NCBI GenBank assembly: GCA_013697465.1
Contig: JACCWU010000270.1
Span: 1 to 7,741 of the forward strand
Length of the DNA stretch: 7,741 bases
Direction: 5' to 3'
DNA from: Actinomycetota bacterium
GTDB taxonomy: Bacteria > Actinomycetota > Thermoleophilia > Gaiellales > Gaiellaceae
The position numbers and the translations under genes are program-made. This document shows positions 1-5,792 of the stretch, piece by piece. The notes beneath the pieces were generated by a model. That model saw nothing but the letters and a program-made list of their open reading frames with translations, was not told the DNA's origin and did no database searches. How positions within the stretch are numbered: the first letter of the stretch is position 1; each line of letters starts with the position of its first letter.

Positions 1-413
1 GCCCTCGTCTCGGGGTCCAGCCGATCGCCGACTCGACCGCCCGCGCCCCTGTGCTCGTGGTCGCGGTGGCGCTCAGGCGCGAGCTCGGCGAGGAAGAGAC
101 GCGACGAGAGCTTCCTCACCTCTTGACCCGAGACGCCGCGGATGGCGGCGTCGGAGGAGACGAGGCAGACCTGCTCGCCCACACGGTGCTCGGCCGCGAG
201 GCGCTCGAGCAGATCATCGGCATGCGCCGCATAGCGAACCTCGAGGGAGCCGATCACGCGCTCCTCCCCAGCGCCGTCGAACACGACGACGCCGCGCACT
301 CCCCGACCCGCCACGAAGCTTGCAAGCGTGTCGACGAGCTCGCTAGGGTCGGAGAACTCGCCCGCGTGCAGCAGGTTGTAGCCGTCGAACAGAAACAGGG
401 TCGTTTCGGCCAT
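1..413 (-). CDS. YacP-like NYN-domain ribonuclease, partial (3' end beyond left edge)
   Basis: An open frame starts at ATG 411-413 and stays open for 137 codons to the left edge, so its C-terminus is missing. The N-terminus has the NYN/PIN-like pattern: a hydrophobic strand, then LFDGYNLLH (Asp10, Asn13), a second strand VVVFDG (Asp46), HADDLLERL (Asp66, Asp67) and VSSDAAIRG (Ser87, Asp88). Clustered acidic residues of this kind bind the catalytic metal in NYN nucleases. The YacP family includes Bacillus Rae1, a ribosome-associated mRNA endonuclease, and its gene commonly follows rlmB as here. RNase activity of this protein is inferred from the family. The start is chosen because the conserved strand begins at once and a GGGA lies six bases upstream. 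A 65-bp gap with strong dyads separates it from rlmB, so it may have its own promoter or leader. Confidence 0.85.
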   Translation of the reverse strand, partial: MAETTLFLFDGYNLLHAGEFSDPSELVDTLASFVAGRGVRGVVVFDGAGEERVIGSLEVRYAAHADDLLERLAAEHRVGEQVCLVSSDAAIRGVSGQEVRKLSSRLFLAELAPERHRDHEHRGAGGRVGDRLDPETR

Positions 414-427
414 GATGCGTCCCAGAA

Positions 428-449
428 CCGCTTGCGGAAGCGAACTTCC
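428..449 (-). promoter_or_regulatory. Two mutually exclusive small hairpins in the leader of the NYN gene
   Basis: In the minus-strand transcript, GGAAG-UUCG-CUUCC (449 to 436) forms a 5-bp stem closed by a UUCG tetraloop. The overlapping CGCUU-CCGC-AAGCG (442 to 429) forms an alternative 5-bp stem that reuses the CUUCC arm. Both lie 15-36 nt upstream of the NYN start codon. The base pairing is seen directly; any regulatory or processing role is a guess. There is no U-tract, so this is not an ordinary intrinsic terminator. Confidence 0.35.
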
Positions 450-453
450 CCCA

Positions 454-477
454 CCAAGTTACAAGTTGTTAACTTGG
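454..477. repeat. AT-rich nested dyad between rlmB and the NYN gene (possible operator or hairpin)
   Basis: A perfect 8-bp inverted repeat, CCAAGTTA (454-461) and TAACTTGG (470-477), flanks an 8-bp spacer. The centre ACAAGTTGT (461-469) is itself a dyad, and CAAGTTA/CAAGTTG (455-468) is a 7-bp tandem direct repeat. Only 9 of 24 bases are G or C, far below the surrounding DNA. It begins one base beyond the rlmB stop codon region and lies 41 bp upstream of the NYN start. The symmetry is directly visible. It could be a repressor operator, part of a promoter, or an mRNA hairpin; I cannot match it to a known regulator. Confidence 0.45.
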
Positions 478-478
478 C

Positions 479-1186
479 TTACTCCGTGTCTCGCTGGCGT
501 CGGGCTTCGTAGAGGAGAACGGCGGCCGCGACGCCCACGTTGAGTGAGCCGACCCTTCCTGCAAGCGGAATCGCGATCACACCGTCGCACGTGCGCCGCA
601 CGAGCGGGCGCACGCCCTTGCCCTCGGCCCCCAGCACGAGCGCGACGCCACCGGAGAGGTCGGCGGACCACATGGAAAGCGCGCCCTCCGCCTCGGCTGC
701 GTATACCCACAGCTCAGGGCCCTTGATCTCGGCGAGGTATCGCGCGAGGTTCGGGACGACTGCGATCGGAAGATGCTCGATTGCGCCTGCGGATGCCTTC
801 GCGACCGCGGGTGTGACGCGAGCCGAGCCATGCGCGGGGACGACGACTCCGCTCGCACCCGCCCCCTCGGCGCTGCGGACGACGGCGCCGAAGTTCTGCG
901 GGTCGGTGACCTGGTCGAGACAGACGAGCAATGGCGCGTCGCCGCCGGCCAGCTCGTAGGCGTCCGCGTAGCGGAACGGGTCGCACCAGGCGAGCACGCC
1001 CTGGTGGTCCCGCGTGCCCGCAGCCTCCGTGAGCTCCCGCTCGGGCCTGACGCCATGTCGCGGCGCATGCTCGACCCAGGGAATGGCCGCAGCCGCCCGT
1101 TCTGTGGCCCAGATCTCGAGGACCTGCCGCGGCCCGCGAATGGCCTCCCGGACGGGATTGCGCCCGTAGACGAGCTCGCGGGTCAA
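479..1186 (-). CDS. rlmB: 23S rRNA (guanosine-2'-O-)-methyltransferase RlmB, TrmH/SpoU family
   Basis: The 235-residue product is close to the usual RlmB length of about 245. An N-terminal substrate-binding region (ELVYGRNPVREAI, residues 4-16) precedes the SPOUT catalytic domain. All three SpoU motifs are present: LDQVTDPQNFGAVVRSAEG (90-108, with Asn98 and the catalytic Arg104), LVLGAEGKGV (183-192, Glu188), and IPLAGRVGSLNVGVAAA (206-222, Ser214/Asn216) that forms the AdoMet-binding knot. The family methylates a conserved guanosine of 23S rRNA (Gm2251 in E. coli) using S-adenosylmethionine. The start is a TTG at 1184-1186 that overlaps the cysS stop in TTGA. MTRELVYGRNPV is where RlmB proteins normally begin. 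No clear Shine-Dalgarno sequence precedes it, so translation probably depends on coupling to cysS. Confidence 0.95.
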   Translation of the reverse strand: MTRELVYGRNPVREAIRGPRQVLEIWATERAAAAIPWVEHAPRHGVRPERELTEAAGTRDHQGVLAWCDPFRYADAYELAGGDAPLLVCLDQVTDPQNFGAVVRSAEGAGASGVVVPAHGSARVTPAVAKASAGAIEHLPIAVVPNLARYLAEIKGPELWVYAAEAEGALSMWSADLSGGVALVLGAEGKGVRPLVRRTCDGVIAIPLAGRVGSLNVGVAAAVLLYEARRQRDTE

Positions 1187-2463
1187 GGAAGACGCACGAG
1201 CCGGTAGCCGCCCGGCTCGTCGCGTGCTTCCCAGCCCGCCCGTTCGATCTCGACGCGAAGTCGGTCGGCCTCGTCGAAGTCGCGCTCCGCCCGGGCTCGT
1301 TGTCGCCGGTCCGCGAGCTCGGTCACTTCAGCCGGCGCCGCCTCCTGCTCGGCGAGCGTCGCGAGCCCGAAGACGCCGAGCGCCCGCCGAAGCAGCTCGT
1401 GGTCGCGCCATTCGTGCATTACGGCAAGCGCAGCCGGGGCGTTGAAGTCGTCTTCGAGCGCCGCCGCGAAACCGGCCCAGGCGTCGGCTGGAGCATCCTC
1501 GTGCGGCCGCCGGAAGACGTCGCGAAAGCGATTGGCGCGGGCCAACGCCTGTTGCATCACGTCGTCGGAGAAGTCGACGGGCTTGCTCCAGAAGCCCGAG
1601 AGGTGAAAGACGAGCAGCGCTTCGCGACCCCAGACGTCGAGCACGTTGCGCAGCGTCACCACGTTGCCAAGCGATTTCGACATCTTCGACGCGTCCAGCT
1701 CGAGCATCCCGTTATGCACCCAGACCTGCGCGAAGGGATGTCCGAGACTCCTCGACTGCGCGAGCTCGTTCTCGTGATGAGGGAAGCGCAGGTCGTTGCC
1801 TCCGCCGTGAATCTCGAACTCGCGGCCGAGGAACTTCTCCGCCATCGCCGAGCACTCGATGTGCCAGCCTGGTCGGCCGCGGCCCCATGGCGAGTCCCAC
1901 GCTGCGTCCTCTATCGGCTTCTGCGACTTCCAGAGCGCGAAGTCGCGCTGATCCTCCTTCAGCTCGCTCGTCTCCTGGGCGACCATGTCCTCGATCCGCG
2001 CGCCTGAGAGCTGCCCGTACTCCGGAAAGCGTGCGACGCGGAAGTACACGTCCCCGTTCGCCACGTAGGCAAGATCGCGCGAGACGAGCTCTCGGACGAA
2101 CTCGACGATCTCCGGGATCGTCTCGGTGGCTCGCGGCTCGAGGTCGGGTCGCCCTAGACCCAGGTCATCGGTATCCTCGAAAAACCAGGACGTCGCCCGC
2201 TCGCTGAGCTCTCGGCTCGAGATCTCCTGCTTCGCGGCCTCGGCGTAGACCTTGTCGTCGACGTCGGTGATGTTGTGCACGAGCGTGACGTCGTAGCCTG
2301 TCTGGCGAAGCCAGCTGCGGAGCCACATGCCGAGCACGAACGGCCGCGAGTTGCCTACGTGGATGCGCTGGTAGACCGTCGAGCCGCAGAAATACATCCG
2401 GATGGGTCCAGGCGGCGGGGGCAGCTCCACGTGCGAGCGGGTCAGCGTGTCGTAGAGACGCAC
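1183..2463 (-). CDS. cysS: Cysteinyl-tRNA synthetase
   Basis: This is a class I synthetase that charges tRNA-Cys with cysteine in the cytoplasm. The nucleotide-binding signatures are HVGN (residues 35-38, the HIGH position) and KMSKS (260-264). Zinc ligands expected of CysRS are present: Cys26 in YFCGSTVY, Cys204 in GWHIECSAM, and His229 and Glu233 in HGGGNDLRFPHHENE. The C-terminal half has the DALR-type helical region (DDFNAPAALAVM from residue 338) and the final small domain (RARAERDFDEADRLR). The length of 426 is shorter than the ~460 of E. coli. Much of the difference seems to lie in the helices after DDFN. The start is GTG at 2461-2463, placing MRLYDTLTRS at the family N-terminus. It follows gltX by 21 nt and overlaps rlmB by 4 nt, so it is in the middle of the operon. 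No strong ribosome binding site is visible. Confidence 0.97.
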   Translation of the reverse strand: MRLYDTLTRSHVELPPPPGPIRMYFCGSTVYQRIHVGNSRPFVLGMWLRSWLRQTGYDVTLVHNITDVDDKVYAEAAKQEISSRELSERATSWFFEDTDDLGLGRPDLEPRATETIPEIVEFVRELVSRDLAYVANGDVYFRVARFPEYGQLSGARIEDMVAQETSELKEDQRDFALWKSQKPIEDAAWDSPWGRGRPGWHIECSAMAEKFLGREFEIHGGGNDLRFPHHENELAQSRSLGHPFAQVWVHNGMLELDASKMSKSLGNVVTLRNVLDVWGREALLVFHLSGFWSKPVDFSDDVMQQALARANRFRDVFRRPHEDAPADAWAGFAAALEDDFNAPAALAVMHEWRDHELLRRALGVFGLATLAEQEAAPAEVTELADRRQRARAERDFDEADRLRVEIERAGWEARDEPGGYRLVRLP

Positions 2464-2484
2464 CGCGCGATCGTATCCGGGCTC

Positions 2485-3540
2485 TCAGGCGCGGCTCGCA
2501 CGGGTGAGCGCCTCCTGCCGCGGAACGGCTGCGAGCACGGCCGCGAGCTCCGGCCCGGTCGGCGCTCCGGTGAGCGCGAGCCGCAGCGCGCGCAGGTCGC
2601 CCCCGACCGCCTTCAGCTCGCGGACGAGCGCCCGCGCGTCGTCGGTGCTCAGCCGCTCCGGTGCGCTCGAGCGAAGCTCCTTGAATCGCTCGAGCGTCGG
2701 GGCGGCGTCGAGCGGAAGCTCGGCCGACGGCGGCGTCATGACGAGCTCGGCGTACTCCTTCGCCTCAACGAGAGACCGTGCCCCGCGCAGGACCGGCGCG
2801 ACCCCGGCCGGTGCGCCAACCGCTGCCGTCAACTCCTCGTCGCTCATGGCCGCGATCGCATCGACCGCGAGTCGACGGAGCCGCGCGAGGTCGAGGTGGA
2901 CGTCGTGCTCCGGGAGGCCGAGCTCCTCGAGGTAGGCACGCACTGCGCTCGGCGGGAGCCCCTCGTCGCGGAGCTCACCGATCGAAGAATGCCCGTGGCG
3001 CTTGGAGAGCTTCCGTCCGTCCTCGCCGAGCACGAGGCCGTGGTGCATCACCGTGGGGAGCTCACCTCCCACCGCGCGTGCGATGCGGCTCTGGACCTCG
3101 AGATTGGGACGATGGTCGGAGCCCCGGATCACGTGCGTGATCCGCAGCTCGAGATCGTCGACGACCGAGGCGAGCTGGTACGTGGAGGTGCCATCCGGGC
3201 GAAGCAGGGTCGTGCCGCCGGCGCTGAGCCTGACCGAGCCTTCGTCGTCCCGCGTCGCGGCCCCCGAAGCCAAGGCGCGCTCGGCGGCGTCCGTGTACAG
3301 GGCTCCGCGCTCGCTCTGCCGGACGGGGCCTTCGTCGAACTGAACGCCCAGCCAGTCGAGGTCGTCGAGGATCGCCTCGATTCCGCCCTCCACCGTGCGT
3401 TCGGGATCCGTGTCGTCGATCCGCAGCACGAGGACTCCATCGTGCTCGTCCACGAAGTGCCGGTTCGCGACGGCCGTCAGCGCGTTTCCGACGTGCAGCG
3501 AGCCCGTCGGACTCGGCGCGAAGCGAGCGCGAACGGTCAC
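2485..3540 (-). CDS. gltX: Compact glutamyl-tRNA synthetase
   Basis: The class I signatures of GluRS are clear: FAPSPTG (residues 7-13), HVGN (16-19, HIGH position), LRIDDTDPERT (39-49, normally RIEDTD), VVDDLELRITHVIRGSDH (126-143) and GRKLSKRHG (175-183, KMSKS position). The end, LRALRLALTGAPTGPELAAVLAAV (316-339), matches the close of the GluRS anticodon-binding domain, so this is not the short GluQ-RS paralogue, which lacks that domain. The length of 351 is well under the usual 470-500. Between ALASGAATRDD (~99) and LLRPDGTSTYQ (~112) about 70 residues are missing. That stretch normally holds the zinc-binding/acceptor-stem segment. The frame is uninterrupted and flanking motifs are intact, so it is a clean deletion, not decay. 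The start GTG 3538-3540 lies 6 nt after the GST stop. Gene position between ispF and cysS matches Bacillus gltX. Whether it charges tRNA-Glu, tRNA-Gln or both cannot be seen. Confidence 0.9.
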   Translation of the reverse strand: MTVRARFAPSPTGSLHVGNALTAVANRHFVDEHDGVLVLRIDDTDPERTVEGGIEAILDDLDWLGVQFDEGPVRQSERGALYTDAAERALASGAATRDDEGSVRLSAGGTTLLRPDGTSTYQLASVVDDLELRITHVIRGSDHRPNLEVQSRIARAVGGELPTVMHHGLVLGEDGRKLSKRHGHSSIGELRDEGLPPSAVRAYLEELGLPEHDVHLDLARLRRLAVDAIAAMSDEELTAAVGAPAGVAPVLRGARSLVEAKEYAELVMTPPSAELPLDAAPTLERFKELRSSAPERLSTDDARALVRELKAVGGDLRALRLALTGAPTGPELAAVLAAVPRQEALTRASRA

Positions 3541-3546
3541 GCGCGG

Positions 3547-4146
3547 TCAGGCATCGATCGAGACGTGCCCGGGCTGGGACGCCGCACGCTGGAGCCAGGC
3601 GCGGATCGCCGGATACGACGAGAGATCGAAGTCGCCCTCGTGCGCGACGTGGGTGTACGCGTACAGCGAGATGTCCGCGATCGAGTACCGGTCGCCGACG
3701 AGGAAGGTTCTGAACTCAAGGTGATGCTCCATCGCGTCGAGGGCGGCGTAGCCGCCGGTCATCACTCGCGACCGTCGGTCGGCGAACTCCTCTGGCTTGC
3801 CGGAATAGGCAAGCCAGAATCGCGCCACCGCGATGTTGGGCTCGTGGCTGTACTGCTCGAAGAACATCCACTGGAGCGTCTGCGCGCGCTCGTAGGCATC
3901 TGCGGCCAGGTACTCGCTGCCGTCCGCGAAGTACCAGAGGATCGCGTTCGACTCGGCGAGCGGGCGACCGTCGTCCAGAACGAGCGTCGGCACTCGCAAC
4001 CCGGGATTCAGCAGGCCGAGCAGCTCCGCCCTCCCAGACCGATCGACCACGCTGACGTCGACCGTCTCGTACTCCAGACCGAGGTGCGCGAGCAGGAGCC
4101 GCACCTTGTAGCAGTTGCCCGAGACCGCCGAGTTGTAGAGAAGCAC
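3547..4146 (-). CDS. Glutathione S-transferase family protein
   Basis: The 199-residue product has the two-domain cytosolic GST layout. The N-terminal thioredoxin-like domain begins MLLYNSAVSGNCYKVRLLLAHLG. It contains the cis-proline in RVPTL (Pro53) and the thiol-binding ESNAI (65-69). The helical C-terminal domain carries the SIADIS N-capping box (155-160). The family conjugates or reduces substrates with glutathione; Ser9, Asn11 or Cys12 are candidate activating residues, but the substrate is unknown. The GTG at 4144-4146 was chosen because the family strand starts there and it lies 4 nt after the flavodoxin stop. An upstream in-frame ATG at 4192-4194 would add 16 residues rich in Ser, Thr and Pro that resemble no GST N-terminus. 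Many actinobacteria use mycothiol, not glutathione, so the true thiol is uncertain. The gene is probably translated from the flavodoxin transcript. Confidence 0.88.
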   Translation of the reverse strand: MLLYNSAVSGNCYKVRLLLAHLGLEYETVDVSVVDRSGRAELLGLLNPGLRVPTLVLDDGRPLAESNAILWYFADGSEYLAADAYERAQTLQWMFFEQYSHEPNIAVARFWLAYSGKPEEFADRRSRVMTGGYAALDAMEHHLEFRTFLVGDRYSIADISLYAYTHVAHEGDFDLSSYPAIRAWLQRAASQPGHVSIDA

Positions 4147-4150
4147 AGCG

Positions 4151-4897
4151 CTAACGGTAGTCGGGGTTGGGGAAGTCGAACCGGCAACCGGCATCCCAGA
4201 GTGACCGCTGATTCCCGTGTGCGGGGATTCCGCCGGCGTCTTTCAACATGCGCGCTAGGTGGAGCAGGTTCCAGGTCATGAACGTCGTGTTCCGGTTGGT
4301 GAAGTCGTTCTCGGGCCCGCCGGAGCCCGAGTCGAGGTAGGACGGCCCCGGCCCCGCCTCTCCGATCCAGCCCGCGTCCGCCTGTGGGGGAATTGTGTAC
4401 CCGAGGTGCTGCAGCGAGTAGAGGATGTTCATCGAGCAGTGCTTGATCCCGTCCTCGTTGCCCGTGATCAGGCAGCCGCCGGCCTTGCCGTAGTACGCGT
4501 ATTGGCCGTCCTCGTTCAGGAGGCTCGAGTTGCCGTAGAGACGCTCGATGACCCGCGTGCAGACGGACGACTTCTCGCCGAGCCAGATCGGCGAGCAGAG
4601 CACGAGGATGTCCGCCGCCTGCACTCGTTCGTACAGCTCGGGCCAGTCGTCGCGCTCGGCGCCGTGCTCGCGCATGTCCGGCCAGACTCCAGGGGCGAGC
4701 TCGTGGTCGACTGCGCGCACGACTTCCACCTCCACGCCATTCGTCTCCATGATCTCCACCGAGATGCGCATGAGCCCTTCGGTGTGCGAGAGGTCGGGTG
4801 ATGGTTTCAGCGTGCAGTTCACGTACAGCGCTCGCAGGTCCGAGAAGTCCCAGCGGCTCGAGGTGCAGAGCTCGCGTTGTCGCTCGGTCAAGGTCAT
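4151..4897 (-). CDS. Flavodoxin-family / NADPH-dependent FMN reductase-like protein
   Basis: A 248-residue cytoplasmic protein with a flavodoxin-like fold. After about 20 leader residues, strand RALYVNCTLKPSP (22-34) leads into the FMN-phosphate loop SPDLSHTEGL (33-42). A second strand ILVLCSPIWLGEKSSVCTRVIERLYG (97-122) resembles the flavin-contacting PxWxG loop and the following helix of multimeric flavodoxins and WrbA-like proteins. GGCLITGNEDGIKHC (140-154) is the next conserved strand-loop. The family carries FMN and moves electrons to quinones, metals or other acceptors; this substrate is unknown. The C-terminal ~60 residues (NDFTNRNTTFMTWNLLHLARML) are typical of a subgroup of these proteins. 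The start at 4895-4897 has AGAGGAG six bases upstream. The ATG at 4901-4903 is too close to that site, and an upstream ATG (4958-4960) lacks one. It appears to open the operon containing gst, gltX, cysS and rlmB. Confidence 0.85.
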   Translation of the reverse strand: MTLTERQRELCTSSRWDFSDLRALYVNCTLKPSPDLSHTEGLMRISVEIMETNGVEVEVVRAVDHELAPGVWPDMREHGAERDDWPELYERVQAADILVLCSPIWLGEKSSVCTRVIERLYGNSSLLNEDGQYAYYGKAGGCLITGNEDGIKHCSMNILYSLQHLGYTIPPQADAGWIGEAGPGPSYLDSGSGGPENDFTNRNTTFMTWNLLHLARMLKDAGGIPAHGNQRSLWDAGCRFDFPNPDYR

Positions 4898-4903
4898 CGG
4901 CAT

Positions 4904-4910
4904 CTCCTCT
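4904..4910 (-). promoter_or_regulatory. Strong Shine-Dalgarno site of the flavodoxin gene
   Basis: AGAGGAG on the minus strand ends six bases before ATG 4895-4897, which is ideal spacing, and sits directly against the ATG at 4901-4903. It therefore decides the start codon. It is the only strong ribosome binding site I find for any gene in the window. Confidence 0.75.
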
Positions 4911-4981
4911 GCTGTCGAGTCCGCGACGGGAAGGCCGCTCAATCGTGACGTCGCCGCCACGCGCGTGCTTCGATTGCCTCG
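4911..4981. promoter_or_regulatory. Divergent control region between the flavodoxin operon and mutY
   Basis: These 71 bases separate the ribosome binding site of the minus-strand flavodoxin gene from the plus-strand mutY start, so both promoters should be near here. A perfect 10-bp palindrome, CACGCGCGTG (4958-4967), lies 14 bp before the mutY ATG, and a 6-bp palindrome GACGTC is at 4947-4952. TTGAGC on the minus strand (4942 to 4937) is a possible -35 element, but no convincing -10 element follows. Promoters here are inferred from gene orientation, not from clear consensus boxes. Confidence 0.4.
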
Positions 4982-5728
4982 ATGAGCGAACGGGACGACG
5001 ACCTTGCTCGGTCTGAGGAGCTACTGCATGCGTGGTTCCTCCGGCACGCACGTGACCTCCCGTGGCGCGATACGCGAGACCCGTACGCGATCCTCGTGTC
5101 CGAGGTGATGCTGCAGCAGACGCAGGTGGAGCGCGTCCGCCCGCGCTACCTCGCCTGGCTCGCGCGCTGGCCGACTGTCGAGTCGCTCGCCGCCGCGTCG
5201 CCGGGGGACGTCATCCGCGAGTGGCAGGGCCTCGGGTACAACCGCCGCGCGCTTCATCTCCACCGCGCGGCGACGCGCGTCGCGGCCGATGGCTGGCCGG
5301 AGGACCTGACGGAGCTTCCCGGCATCGGGCAGTACACGGCCGCGGCGATCCGCTGCTTCGCCCACGGCGACGACGTCCTCCCGGTAGACGTCAACGTCGC
5401 GAGGGTGCTGCGGCGTACCGGCGGTTCGTTCAGCGCCGCGTCGGCCCAGGCACTCATGGATCTCGGCGCCAAGGTCTGCCTTGCGAGAATCCCGCGCTGC
5501 AGCGCGTGCCCTCTCGCAGACGGCTGCCCGTCGCGCGGACTCCGCGACGCGCCACTCCGCAAGCAGGGGACCTTCGAGGGCTCCTTTCGCCAACGCCGTG
5601 CCGCCACGCTGCGCGTGGTGGCCGAGTCGCCGCAAGGATTGCACGCGCTCGACGACGAGGCCGTCCGTGCCCTCGAGCGGGACGGCCTCGTCGTCGTGCA
5701 CGAGGGCACGGTCGCCTTGCCCGGCTAG
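4982..5728 (+). CDS. mutY: A/G-specific adenine glycosylase MutY, compact form
   Basis: MutY removes adenine mispaired with 8-oxoguanine or guanine. The 248-residue product has the helix-hairpin-helix glycosylase core. Catalytic Glu41 is in VSEVMLQQTQV, the hairpin is ELPGIGQYTAAAI (111-123), and Asp136 lies in VDVNVARVLRR. The [4Fe-4S] cysteines follow the expected C-x6-C-x2-C-x5-C spacing (Cys166, 173, 176, 182). It ends soon after KQGTFEGSFRQRR, leaving only ~45 more residues and no NUDIX-like 8-oxoG-recognition domain; MutY is usually 290-360 residues. A second shortening, about 20-25 residues, lies between RVLRR and QALMDLGA (144-164). An in-frame TGA at 4946-4948 and no other ATG/GTG/TTG before it fix the start at 4982. 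No Shine-Dalgarno sequence precedes it, so the mRNA may be leaderless. It is the only plus-strand gene here, divergent from the flavodoxin gene and convergent with the GNAT gene. Confidence 0.93.
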   Translation: MSERDDDLARSEELLHAWFLRHARDLPWRDTRDPYAILVSEVMLQQTQVERVRPRYLAWLARWPTVESLAAASPGDVIREWQGLGYNRRALHLHRAATRVAADGWPEDLTELPGIGQYTAAAIRCFAHGDDVLPVDVNVARVLRRTGGSFSAASAQALMDLGAKVCLARIPRCSACPLADGCPSRGLRDAPLRKQGTFEGSFRQRRAATLRVVAESPQGLHALDDEAVRALERDGLVVVHEGTVALPG

Positions 5729-5736
5729 ACGTTTCG

Positions 5737-5765
5737 GCCGCGCCTGTCACGCGAAGGCGTGCGGC
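5737..5765. terminator. GC-rich hairpin between convergent mutY and GNAT genes
   Basis: GCCGC+GCC (5737-5744) can pair with GGC (5756-5758) and GCGGC (5761-5765) around a 2-nt bulge. A competing hairpin CACGC-GAAG-GCGTG is at 5748-5761. It lies in the 64-bp gap between the stops of two facing genes. It has no T-run on either side, so termination activity is only a positional guess. Confidence 0.35.
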
Positions 5766-5792
5766 GCCGAGTCTGTGTCGCCTGCCGGCTGG

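Noticed and set aside
414..478. Intrinsic terminator after rlmB
   Set aside because: Several hairpins are possible, but none is followed by a T-run on the minus strand, so an operator or leader role fits at least as well.
2370..2395. CysRS motif reads CGSTVYQ where CGPTVYD is often seen
   Set aside because: The third and last positions vary among real CysRS proteins (E. coli has CGITVYD), and the zinc Cys and HIGH-like motif are intact.
2275..4281. A 668-codon open frame on the plus strand opposite cysS, gltX and the GST gene
   Set aside because: Its translation is rich in Arg, Glu and Ala with no family motifs, and it runs antisense to three well-recognised genes. Such shadows are common in high-GC DNA.
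4008..5051. A 347-codon minus-strand frame overlapping the flavodoxin and GST genes and the start of mutY
   Set aside because: It is Arg/Ala/Gly-rich, out of frame with two recognisable genes, crosses the divergent control region, and has no family motif.
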